Shown: positions 38,501 to 51,900 of the stretch, one piece after another
Position numbering within the stretch: position 1 is the first letter of the stretch
Layout of the letters: every line of letters starts with the position of its first letter
NCBI GenBank assembly: GCA_019925795.1
Contig: CM034311.1
Span: 20,582,231-20,646,230, forward strand
Origin: Dendrobium chrysotoxum
Lineage: Eukaryota > Streptophyta > Magnoliopsida > Asparagales > Orchidaceae
DNA length: 64,000 bases
Direction: 5' to 3'
Position numbers and translations under genes: made by a program
Notes under the pieces: model-generated
Databases searched by the model: none
Seen by the model: the letters and a program-made list of their open reading frames with translations, nothing else
What the model was told of the DNA's origin: nothing

Positions 38501-41500
38501 CGACAGAATCCATTGAATGATTCTTTCTAGCCTAAAAAATGACAACACAAGTTATAATCAGGAAACCATATATAAAATCAAACACAGTAAAAAAATGATA
38601 AAACCGAAACCATTTTAGAATAGCAAAAAAACATTAGCAATTCTGTTACCATGCATGCTTGTATCAGTGCGTAAGAGGAATAAATATGATGAGTGAATAG
38701 AGTATACGAGCGTTAACTCAACATTTATAGATATATATTAATGATCTCATGCATGCTAGGCATCCAACTGGCAATCCACAAAATACAAAAGATTCACCAG
38801 AAGCCCAGACGTCAACCTTTTTTTTTTTTTTTAAATTATTTAAGCCTAGACGTCAACTATAATATGTCTACAACGACTTCTTTAGGAAAGAAAGCCAAAA
38901 ATAATTTTAATGCAATAAATACATGTTGTAGAGTTCCTAACAAGGAATTTATTATTTGAGCGCTTAGGTTTAGCCGTATCTCTATTCACAAAAGATAATG
39001 CTGCAAAAGATGAAACGCATCCCAAACTGATGATCACAACTCCAACAAAAGAGGCTAGATTTAAGGAGCTAGGCTCATCAAATCATATATAAATCGGTAA
39101 TCACAAGAAATCAAATAAAAGGTTAAGAGCTCTCAAGCTTGAAAGGAAAGAGTAACTCTGAAAAGTTAAACGCTAAAAAATTAGAAGGGTACTGCTATTT
39201 CTCTATACTAATAAGCTCACATTGTTACGACCCCAAAAATTGGCGGTCCTCTTTGTATGACCATGAGACCCATTGAGCTTAGTCACATGTCTATCCACAC
39301 AATAATCAGCGGTATGAGAGGGAAAAGGAATCCCAGAATCTAATGATGACAAAATCTCCCCCATTGAAAGAGGAGTTTCACGTAAAGGCAACACATTTTG
39401 GGGATCCTTCTTGGAGAAAGAGTCATCAAAATTTTCGTTTGTTGGACCGTGTCCACCATTATCTTGAGAAACCCCAAGCGGTCTGGTCTTTGTTGATGAA
39501 TCCTTATTATCTGTAAGAGATTCAGCATCTGAATCATCACTGGCAAAAACCTGAAATCGCAGAGAGATTCTAAATTTAGTGAAGTTGAATCATATTCAGC
39601 AAACCAAGAGAAAAAACAGCATGGAAATTTTGAAACAAAATTTTAGCAACGTATTTAAATATCATAAAATCGAAATAATGAAATTAAAAAAAAGAGTGTG
39701 GTTGAATGTTTTCGGTCCATTTGGGATCATCTTTAGATTCAATTTTTGTTTTTGTTTTTTTATTTTATTTTCTTTATATTTTGACATGAAGTAAAATACA
39801 TATTTAGTATCATAAATAATAAATAATAATTATCAATTTCACACACTCAAATAACATATCATATAAAATATTATCTTATTAGCGTAGGAAAAACCCTGTT
39901 TAGAAAGTAATCTATATTTGGTTAATGCCAAAGAAGTTCATCTCTTAGGTGTCTACTCTCTAGTATGAAATCTTCCCTTTACAAGAGGGGCAAAATTTAT
40001 TAGCAGTACTACGACAAATTGAGAGAGAAATGAGATGAACTTCTTTAATATAGCGCCTAATCCAACCAATCAAACTACATGGAAAAAAAAACAGAGCAAA
40101 GAATTTCTAGTTGCCATGTTCCTCCCATACCTTCATCCATCCTTCTAATATGTCCAAACTTAACAAATAATGAACTCTATTATCCCGAACATCTCTGCCA
40201 TTCTCTACTGAGTTCTCCGTGTACTAGTTACCTTGTCCACATGGTAACCATCATCATAATGCCCTTGTTGCCAAAATAAGGGGTGCTCTTAGTTCTCATG
40301 GACAGGCATTGTTGCCATAGTTATAACTCTTTCAACCTTACCAACACAGTCAAAGGATAAATCACTCATCTGGCCATTATCAGGATGTGGGCTCCAAAAG
40401 TTCGCACCCTAGCCTCTATAGGCCCAAGCCCCTTTAGTTAATTACCCCTCCCGATAATAGGAGAGAACTTTCGATTAAGGCTCATCGTTGAACATATACG
40501 TAGTATCCAGCGTATACTAGTAGCAGAATTAGATATTACAACAAAAACATCATCATCATCAAGCCTTTATCCCACTACGTGGGTCAGCTACATGAATCCT
40601 TTTTCTCCATTGTGTCCTGTTAAGAGTCAAATTCTCATTTAAATTTAATAAAGAAAGGTCATTTCTAATATTTTCTAACCAAGTCTTTTTAGGTCTACCT
40701 CTACCTTTCTTAACATAGGCCAAATCTAATACATTTACTCTCCTAACAGGGTCATCAGAAGGCTGTCGTTTTACATGACCAAACTATCTAAGGCGACTCT
40801 CTCTAATCTTATCTATCACTGGAACTACTCCAACCTTTTCACGGATATGCTCATTTTGTATTCTGTCTCTAAGAGTAAATACACTCATCCACCTGAGCAT
40901 CCTCATCTCAGCAACACTTAACTTAATATTATGCTTCTCTTTTAATGGCCAACATTCTGCGCCATAAAGCATTGCAAGTCTCACTACCATCTTATAAAAT
41001 TTTCTCTTAAGTTTGAGTAGTACTTTTATATCACACAACAAACCCGAAGCATTCCTCCACTTCAACCATCTAACTTGAATTCTACTAATAATATCCCCAT
41101 ATATTTCACCATCACTCTAAACAATAGACCGAATATATCTAAAATGAGTACACTTATTAATGACTTGATTGCTCAAAATCACAAACCCCCCACTAAATCT
41201 ATTACTACTAAAATTACACTCCATGTATTTGGTTTTAGATCTACTCAAATGAAAATCTTTAGACTCTAAGGTTGACCTCCATAATTTGAGTTTACCTTCA
41301 ACTCCCTCTCTAGTCTTTTCAACAAGAAGAATATCATAAGTAAAAAGCATACACCAAGGTACATCCACTTGCAAATGTCTAGTGAAAGCATCCATGACTA
41401 AAGAAAAAATGATAAGGGCTTAAGGCTAATCCTTGATGTAATCCAACTGAAATAGGAAAATACTTGGTCAAACCAGCTTGTGTTTGAACACAAGTAACAG

Positions 41501-44500
41501 CTCCTGCATACATATCCCTAATGACTTGAATATAAGCATTATTAACCCCTTTATTTTCTAGAACTCTCCATAGCACTTCTCTTGGAACTTTTCATATGCT
41601 TTCTCTAAAACAATAAATATCATATATAGATCCTCTTTATTCTCTCTAAACTTCTCCATAAACCATCTCAATCAATGAATAGCTTCCATAGTAGACCTAC
41701 CCGGCATGAATCCAAATTGATTTTGAGAAACATTAGTATCACGTCGTAACCTTTACTCCATAACTCTCTCCCAAAGTTTTAAAGTATGACACATCAACTT
41801 AATTCCTCTATAATTTGCACAATCTTGTGCATCACCTTTATTCTTAAAAAAAGGAATTAACACACTCATTCTCCACTCATTTGACGTATTTTTAATCTTC
41901 AAAATAATATTAAAAAGTTTAATAAGCCAAAAAATTCCATCATCTCTTAAGCATTTCCACACCTCTATTGGAATATCATCAGGTGCACTAGTTTTTCACA
42001 CTTCATTTTCTTTAAAGCCTCTCTATTTTCAATTTTACTAATACGCCGATAAAAAAAATCTCTAATTTCATTTAGAGTGCTAAGGATGAAGATCAAAAAG
42101 TGCTTTTTAGAAGAAGATAATCAATAAAGGTGGATGAGATATTTTGCTAAGCAAAATTAGATATTGAAAATTAAAAATTTATCACCGCGCACTTAAACCG
42201 GATGGTGGGGGGAATGATGATGAACCCGATCAAGATCCCATGGTTCCGTCATTCTAGACTATCATGGTCCCTAGTCTAAATAGTCAAAGGAGGTAGTCGA
42301 CATAACCTAACCGAAGTATCCTTGTAGGCAACCATGGGTTACTTCGTATAAGAGTACTTTATAGACTCTGGGTGAATGTTTGCCTAAGGGTACATATTTG
42401 AGTTCACCTTAACTAACAAAAGGTATTGTGCCCTATCGATTATATCCTATTGATTCATTACTCAAGGATTTAGAGCCATTGGGGAACATACGGGTTCTGG
42501 CCATGATCATTATTTAGTGGTACCATTTGGCGGCAAAACCACTCGATCAGAGGGCCACGGTCATAACCATTTACCTATGGTGCCATTTGGCAACGAAACC
42601 ACCAGTTAGATAATATGTGTTACATTCTTACTGGTAGGAGATGTTTTGAGAATGAATCCTAGCAATATTCTCGACTAGACATTTGCTCTTTGTGAGCTGA
42701 AGTGATTTTCAAACTTATCCACCTTGACAAGCTATTGCAGAGGGTGGATGAATTTTCGCTTTAAGTTATTAATTGATTTATTTCATCTTGAATATGTTAA
42801 ATTTTAGTGATTTCTTTTTAGTTTTGAACTTTGTTAAAATCAAAGCCCATTAATGATTAATTTTAAGACTTAGGGGCATTTAAAAGATATAGACCCCTCT
42901 GGTTAAGATTTTCAGTCAATACGGCCATCATTAGGGATTATGGATAATTTCATTTCATTAGTCGAACCTTGTAGACTTATTTAATTGCCAACAGAGAATC
43001 AGGTTCAGCTCCTAATTTTTGGAGTGATCGTAGAAATTCGAAACTGAGAGTATGTATTTTAATATATGACTTTTCTTCATAAAAGACCTTGAAGGCCTTA
43101 ATATAAACGTATAAAATTAAATACTTCGATTAATTCAACGAGCGTTGGTTCTGAGAGTTTATATTTTGGCAATGAATTTTTATAGTAAGAGGCCTTGAAG
43201 GCCTAATATGAACGTATAAAATTAAATATTTCGGTTAATTCAACGAGTGTTGGTTCCGAGAGTTTATATTTTTGTGATGAATTTTTCTTTTACATGACCT
43301 TAAAGGCCTAATATGAACGTATAAAATCAAAAACTCCAATCTACACTATGACCGTGTATTTGTTCATTGGTTCAAGTCGTGTCAACTCCGGCTAATTCAA
43401 AGAGGAGGATCGGACTTGAACTTAAGTTCACTTTTGACTCACATAGCATTCTCAAACCTTAGGTTAGAAATTGAGCGTAGTGGTCAGAGCACGTGCGAAT
43501 GTTTAAATTTCATTTTAAATAATACACTTCATTTTTGTGTACTTATGCGATTTATTTTGCATGCTTGTAAACTCATTAATTATTTCTTAGTCGGCGCAGC
43601 ACCCTCAGACGTCACGTGTATGTGCATGTCATACTCGTCGGGGCCCATGCGAAAGTTCATATTTCATTTCTAAGTAAGATGTGCGCATTTCAATAGTCTT
43701 AGAATTTACTTATCATTTTTATAGCCCGCATAATATTCTTGGACGTCACGCTTGTGTTTATAGTGCTCATCGAAGCCCATGTGAGATGCATGCTTTTCAA
43801 TGCAGTTTACATTATGTATTCATATATCAAATAGTGTATATACATGTTGCATTGTTGGACAATACTATGTGACATATTTGGGTAGCAACTTAATGCATTT
43901 ATGCAATGTATAATATATTTGCATATTGGTATAATGCACTACTACGATGTATAATGCATTTGTATGTTGAATGATATGCGTTGCATAATATATTTTGCAC
44001 ATTGCATGGTATGTATGCATGCGACACAATGGGTGTGTATGACGTATATACATGTGTACATACACATTTGCACGTATATTTATATATTTGCATACTTGCA
44101 TATACATTTGCATGTTTGCATGTGTACTTGTGTATTTGCATATGCATTTGTATGTTATTAAGCATGTTTGTAAAATACACTTGCATTTGTATAATGCACT
44201 CGTGCAGTGCACTCGCACATTTACCTAGTGCGCTTGTGTGACGCACCCGCATGAATCTCGATGCACTAGCATAATGACATGATCATTGACAAATGTACAA
44301 AGTGGCTTATATAATTAACAGTATGTGTGCACGCTTCTTAATGCGCTCGCATGATTGACGGTATACATACATGCCAATTGATGCATCTGTATAACAAATT
44401 TGTATGTCTTTGGTATATGCACATTATATAATATGGGCATGCAGGCGACACCCTCTTTTGGTGCTTTGGCACGTCATGCGCACTTTGATGAGTGGTCGTA

Positions 44501-45880
44501 CAACCCATAATAAATAACAATATGCTATTTTGTTTCTTTTCAAAGATAAATTTTCACATGGTGTACAACCCATTCACAAGACGCGTGCAAGTCTCCTGAC
44601 ATTAACAGCAGGCGTGTACGCTACCTAGGGACACTATGCATTCGTGACTCCTCCCTTGTCATTTTGTGCTTGGAGTTTGGTTTAGCGGGTCCTACAAGGG
44701 AATAATTTTTTTGGTTATAAATAGGAAACCCAACCCTAGTTCATTTCTTTCCACATTTTAGTTCATAAAGCATGTGTTGCTAAGGGGTTTGAGTGTGCAC
44801 TAACTAGGACCTAAGAGAGTGAAGCTTGGTTTTTACTTGTTAGCGAGCAATTAATTCTCCTACAAGTTCATTTTAGATTCTATTTTGTTATATTTTGATT
44901 TTCATTAGGGATGTCAAAACGAATTTTCAGGTCGGGTTCGGATCCAACCCAAAAATGACCCGTCACTATTTGACCTGACTCGAACCCTACCCAATTCTGG
45001 AAACGAGTTAGAAATTTGAACTCAGACCGGACCCGACACGCTAACCCCGGAGTAGGCTGCAGGGGGCGCGACACGAGCAAGGGCAGCGGGGTCAAGCGCG
45101 GGGGGCTGGGGGCGAGTGAGATAGGCCGCAACGTGGTAACAGTCGAGCGTGGTGGGCTATGGGCCAACAAGGCAGGCCGCAAGGGTCTAGCACGACTACG
45201 GGACGCCAGCGTGTCAGTGCAGGACTGGGGGTGCAATACGAGGGCTGGGTGCAAAATCCAGGTCAATCCCGGGTCAACTTCGGGTTTTCGAGTCAACCCA
45301 AACTCGACCCAATTTTGTAAACAGATCGGAATCTCGAACCCAAACCTGACCCGTATGGCAAACAGGTCGACTCGAACCAAGAATTTTTCGGGTCGGGTGT
45401 CAAGTCGGGTCAAATATTGACACCCTTAATTTTCATTTGTTTTTACTTTCAGTGTTGAGAACCTAAGATATCGTGCATTTTATATTTTGTTGACTTGAAA
45501 GTTGAGTTAGATTTTGATTTTTTTAAATGTTGTCTAAGTCATGCATTTTGTTGTAAATTTTTGTAACACCCCGATGTCGTCCCCGCGTAGGGGGCTACAT
45601 CGGATGTGTTAAACCTTCCCACTTGCAAAAGATATCACAGGTACTTATATTCATGCATACGAATTTCTCCGCTCGTTAATAAAAGCAGTCATGAATATTT
45701 ATATTTCCCCGCTAACAAATAAAAGCAATCGCAAGCACTTATGTCATGCACACAATATATAGAATAGTTAGTGTCAAGGTTATATCTTAGGGGCACAGGG
45801 AAAACAGCGGCGATGACGAGACGCATGTAACCTGCAATACATAAATTTTTTTTAATTATGATTTATTTTATTTAATTATA

Positions 45881-45923
<43 letters not shown>

Positions 45924-48900
45924 TGGGGGCTAGAGAGAGAAAGAGGGGAAATGGGGTTTTGGTGTAGGAATGCATTCATGGTGAGAGATGTGGCGTTAGA
46001 GAGAGAAAATCTCTCTCCCTCCAAATTTAGAGAGAGAAAGAGTAATTTTCTTCTCTCTAGGTTGAGGAAAAAGAACGAATGAGAGTGGGAGGTGTAGGAG
46101 GTGAAGAATGAGATGTTTTAAAGGTGAAATCATGAATTTTCTTTCTAGAGAGAAAATTTTCTCTCTCTAGGTCTAGAGAGAGAAAGTGGGGTTGATGGGG
46201 CTTTTTTGGTGGAGGTGTAGAAGATGGAGAGGAGACTTATTTGTGAAGGAGGATGTGGGATTTGAGGGATAGAGAGGGAGAAATTGAAAAATTAGGGTTA
46301 GAGTTAGGTTTAGGTTTTGGAAGATGAAGTAGGAAGATGAATATGAAGGAGAGAAGAAGAGAGAATGGGGGAAGAAGAAGAGGAGGAAGGGAATAAGGAA
46401 GAGGATAAAAAGAGAAAGAAGAAGAAGAAGAGAAGTAGAAACTTTACCTTAGGTGGCCGGTTGGAGTGGCCGATGGCTTGGCTGTGCGAAGGAAAGTGAG
46501 GGAGATGAGAGAGAGAGAGGGAGTCGGGCTTGCGTGAGTGTTGTGTGCATGAGAGTGTGAGGGGGCCAGTTGGGTGAGAATATGAGGGAGTGAGGGTTTA
46601 AGGGGTAGTTTAGGGATTTAGGTATTTTAATTTTTAATTTTTTTATTTTTTTTAATCCTTCTCTCTTTTTCTTGTATTTAATTTAAATATAAAATTGATG
46701 TAAATTTTTTTTATTAATTGTGCTTCGAATCAATCTCCATGTCATCATTGTCATTCATGCACGTTGATGCCAACTCGATCTGCATGCATGAAATTTAAAT
46801 TTTCGCCGATCGATTATCCCAATCAATATAGATGTCGATCATAGTAGTTTTCGTTGCTCCGGACACGCTGGCGATATCTGTTTTGTGAACGGAGGCCATT
46901 TCGGCGATTTGGGTTTTTGGTCGACCCGACCCCGGCACTAATATTAAGGTCAACACAGGAAACAATTATTTTGGTTATCCTCCCACTGCTCAGCATGTCT
47001 TAAACACTAGTCCTCTCTTCGCCACTATTAACAATAATTCATGTTCTTTTATCATTTCCCGAGACAACGATAACCACCTTTTGTAGCCCTCCTAAATGCT
47101 AATTTTCGCCTCTAATTTTTTTCCTCCTCTAGATAAGCCGCAACTGCTCATTCTAGTACATCTTGTGTAATATATGTTGGTGATTATTCCCATATGAAAG
47201 GTATCGAACACCTACTTTCATTTCTTGCCGTGAATACTCTTCTCTCTATTATTATTGTTTACGGCTCTCCTCAGGTCACAAGGATTTGTCTATGAATCAC
47301 AGGCAAGGACACGATGACACAAACATGGCTACACGAACACGACACAACTAGTATAACTATAAAAGGTTAAACACGACACAGACATGACACAAACATCTCT
47401 TTTTTATTATTGATTTAAAAGGGGTTAATATTTGCATGTCAATCCTCTGGCAATTAATCCAATCAAAGTAAAAAATTCAAGCATATAATTGTTATTTCAT
47501 GTTTAACATATAAATTTCTCTTAAGATAATTAATTATAATGCATGAAGTATTTAACATGCTTAAAAGTATGGTTTATGTTAATATATGAATAATGATTAA
47601 GGGATGTTTGCAATATGGTTAGCATTAAGTCATATAATGTATAATTCCTTTAATTGGAGCTAGAAACATGTTATCTAGCGAAGTTAAGTTTAGAGCTATT
47701 TAAAAGGATCAATAAGAACTTTTAACAATTTAATTAAAAGGAATTAATTAATCATTGGAAAGGTTAGAAATATTATCTCTTCTCTCTATAATTATTGTTG
47801 ATGGCTCTCCTCTAGTCACTAGACAAGGATTTGTCTATGAATCACAGACAAGGACACAATGACACAAACAAGACAACATAGACACGACACACCCAACATA
47901 ACTATAAAAAGTAGAACATGAAACTGACATGACACAAATATCCCTTTTTTATTATTGATTAAAAAGGGTTAATATTTGCATGTCACTCCTCTCTTAATTA
48001 ATATAATCAAATTAAAACTTCAAGCACATAATTGTTATTTCATGTTTAACATATAAATTTCTCTTAAGATAATCAATCAAAATGCATGGAGTATTTAACA
48101 TGCTTAAAAGTATGGCTTATGTTAATATGTGAATAAGGATTAAGGGATGTTAGCAATATTATTTACATTAAGTCAATGATGTATAATCCCTTTAATCGGA
48201 GCTAGAAACATGTTATCTAGCAAAGTTAAGTTTGGAGTTATTTAAAAAGGATCAATAAGAACTTTTAACAATTTAACTAAAAGGAATTAATTAATCACTA
48301 AAAAGGTTATAGGTATTATTGTTATATAGTTATATCTATTATGTGGTAACTATAATCAAGATAACATGTATTTTATATTAGATATAATCAAGATAACATG
48401 CTTAAACGGTTTGGAAGAAGTAAAAGCATAGGCTTTAAATTACTTAGTTATATGACTCAACTTATGTACTTAACTCTATGCATAGTTTATAGATTGAAAC
48501 AAAGTTCGAGCTTGGGGTCAAATTCAAGAAGAGTTAAGCTTATTTTTTTAAGGCTATGATGCACATACATGAACATGACACGACACAAACACAAGATATG
48601 TCAATTATTGAAAATATAATATAAACACGGATTGGACACGATATTATATTTTTTATATCTTAAAAATAATATATAAAAATTGAATAAGCAAAATATTAAG
48701 AATAATTAAGAAATAATAAGTCATTTAACTAGGATATGTGCTTAAAATAATTAATATTAAGATATCAAGAGTCGAGCATGAATGTCGTGTTAGGCATTGA
48801 GAGGGGAGACGAAAATACTATCGAGAGTCGGACATCAATGTTGTGCAATGGGCATCGGGCATCAATGTCAAGACAACACCGACCCTCAATGTCGAGACAT

Positions 48901-51900
48901 CGTCAGTCGTCAATATTGAAATGATGTTGGACAAAGATGAGATGTTAGAATGACACGGCGACATGATTGTGGCTGTAGAAATTGCGGGCATCCTGTGTCA
49001 ATGTCAAAACAACATCAGACTTCAATGTTGAGATGATTTTTAAACATTAATGTTATGACGATGTCACACAGATGGCATCGTGCGTTGTTGTGAAACCCTA
49101 CTTGTAATCCATTAGAGAGAAATGAAAATAAAAATATTCGGGGCATGGGATATTGAGCATGAGCAATTTATTTTGGATTTTGGAGAGAAAATAAGAAATT
49201 AATTTTATTTTTTTAATAAATAAAAATTTGAAGTACAAAAAATTATATTTAAATAAAAAATCATGAAATATTTAAGACATGCGTGCTCAATTTATTTTTA
49301 ATATTTTTAATTGAAAGCATTTTTAGCATGTTTGGCACGTGTCGGAGGTTTGTCAGACGCGTGTCGTGTCCGATACATGTCAGACATTGCATGCCTCTTT
49401 GATGAGAAGTGTCGGTGCATCATTGTTCGAAGGTTAAGACCTTAAAGTGATTGACAGGCGTTAATTCAAAATTCAAGAGGTTGAGGTGGGCAATCTTATC
49501 TCTAGATTGTATTAATATTTTTCTCTATTAAACTTATGCATTAATTTGAGATGATTATGATGTATGCTCCTTGATATACAAAAGATGATTCATTGCTATA
49601 TGGTCATTATTGCAAATTATGATGATTTGTCTTTCTCAATGTAACTAATCCTTCGTATAGATATGAATGAAGTGCATGTTCTAATATTATGTTTCTATTG
49701 CTCACATTATATGTTAAAGTGCTCCTTGAAAATAGACATTTGTATGGAGAAGAATAAAGTGGAAAATGATATACAAGTTTGCTTGTATGTGCATGTTAAA
49801 AGATGAAGTCAATCCTTTATGATACTGGCTGGGGACACTAATGCACCCACTCTTTAATGACTTTTACCTTTCCAATTCAAACAACATTAAATTTATGAAT
49901 TGCGCCTTCCATGCCAACAAGGAATATATCAGCCAAGGATGAGTTAGTACCTTTCCATCGCAAACAATAATAAATTTATGTTACTATGCTCCTCAGATAG
50001 ATATATTAAGCATAAACTAAAGTATAAGTTATATTATGAAATGTTTAGTATATGTTCAAACTCTTACTGTCAAATTGAATGTTAGGATTATGTTACTATG
50101 CAAGTTTAGTACATAAATGGAGGAGCGTTAAGGGTAAAAGCTAAGAAATTGTCAAGGAGCAAGGTTGCACCGTTATGAAGATGTTGGAGAGGTGCAAAGC
50201 TGCCACAAAGAAAGGACTTTGAGCCATTCACACAAAGAAAATTAATGAATATCAGCTTGCACTATTGCGAAGATGATAGACAAAGATGGACATGTGACAA
50301 TAAGATGATCAGTAACGTTCATGCAAAGAAGCATTAGGCTTGGACAAGGGTGAACCAAAAAAATGCAAGGAAAGTCGAGAAGTGAGCACGAGATGAGTGT
50401 GATTGATCTTAATGTGAGAAATCAAACAAGGTTTTAATTTAAAAAAAAAAAAAACCAAAAAAAGTTCAAAAAAGAGTCATGTAAATGTCCCCCAATGTAG
50501 TGTCATACCTGAACCATGTTTAACCCTTTTTGGGACTTGAAACACCTCCAACATATTTTCAAGTGTGTCAAATATGTGTCAGAGGCATGTCTATGCCTGA
50601 TGCATGTCCAACATAAACATATGAGATGTTCGAAGAGTATATGTTTCATAGGGATTTGTCCACCTATCTTCCGCCTTTAATATTAGACAATGCTTCATAA
50701 GTCTTGCAATTTCCTTTTAAGATTTCATCTACACATTGTCTAATCAAGTCTCACAATTATTTAGTAACATTTTATCATTCAAATTATGTTTTTAAAATCC
50801 CAGCAAGAAAAGAGTATTGATGGAGGTGTTGACATTGTTGAGCCAGAGGCATTCATTATCTCAATAATGATGATGCAACTACCTTATTATTATGTCTCCC
50901 CTAAATGGAATTGTGGTTCCTCCTCAAAATCTTAGAAGCTTCACTCATGCACCACCCTTTGTTTCCACTTTTAAATGTAAAATATGCTAAACATCATTGT
51001 GTAGCATTGCTCTTATCATCCTCTTCTTGCAGACGTGCACCTTTTGACTTACGGATTAAGATATCTCATGACCAAGTCTTGTAATTACTAATTTGGGCTT
51101 CTCATTTATTTCCTTATTGATGACTACACCAATATTTATTGAGTTTATTAATTAAAATGTCAATCAAAAGTTTTATTTATATTCAAACTATTAGATCAAA
51201 AAATAAAAACACAAATTTCATTCAAATCGATAATGTTTTTGAATATTTAAAATCTCCTTTGGTGCTTTTTAACATTCGGATCTTGGTTGTGTCAATTTTG
51301 TTCAATCTCATCACCCGGGATGTTATAAAGCCTAACCTCAGGCAATTTATCGCAACTTTTAGGGTTGTTATTGTACTTAAAAATTATAAATTTTACGTTC
51401 AATCAATATGAGGACTATGTCTTTCTCAATATTACAATTCGTGAGACCACTCCTCTCCCACTTCCTCTTCTACCATAAGTACTTTATATATTCGCCTTCC
51501 ACCATAGCCACAGTTTATACTCATTTACAATTTTTATACCCATAGGCCACATCCATTTCCTACAAAAGCACCTCTCTCATTCTTATCAACTATTGGTTGA
51601 TAAGCATCCATCAGAATATTGTCCTCTGATCTACATCTTTTTGTTATTATATGAAAAGGTAAATGAACACGTGTTAACCACCTACTATTCGCTTATATAA
51701 CCTTTGATCAAATATATGCTTCTTTTCATTTTTTTTGGCTTGTCATTGTCTATTGTCTCTATTCTTAAGGCATGTCAAGAGCCTCTGCTCAAACCAAGGT
51801 GGAAACAAGCAATGGACACTTAAATAAATGCTCTAAGCATTTATAAGACTCAGTCACACCCATTTCTAGGGTTAAACCCATTTCATATTGTTGGCACTTC

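Larger units (their letters stand above)
40386..46955. mobile_element. Candidate solo LTR (or large LTR element) with nested insertions
   Basis: Starts TGTGGGCTCC, ends GGTCAACA, and is flanked by CAGGA on both sides (40381-40385, 46956-46960). Removing the nested RTE and hAT insertions leaves about 4.4 kb. Its first part matches 62449 to the end of the window in order (AATTACCCCTCCCG, GATCAAGATCCCATGGTTCCGTCAT, CGTCGGGGCCCATGCG). A TATA-like GGTTATAAATAGG at about 44713 fits an LTR promoter. No PBS, PPT or coding domain seen. The right boundary rests on the 5-bp match only. Confidence 0.5.

Noticed and set aside
43865..44252. Open frames of 117 codons on the - strand and shorter ones on the + strand
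   Set aside because: Frames open on both strands in simple TGCATN-rich sequence; the peptides are Cys/Ile/Tyr/His repeats without a domain.
44880..45420. 177-codon (-) and 134-codon (+) open frames
   Set aside because: They lie in the GC-rich body of a hAT-like MITE with proven ends and duplication; both strands are open because of CGGGTC repeats.
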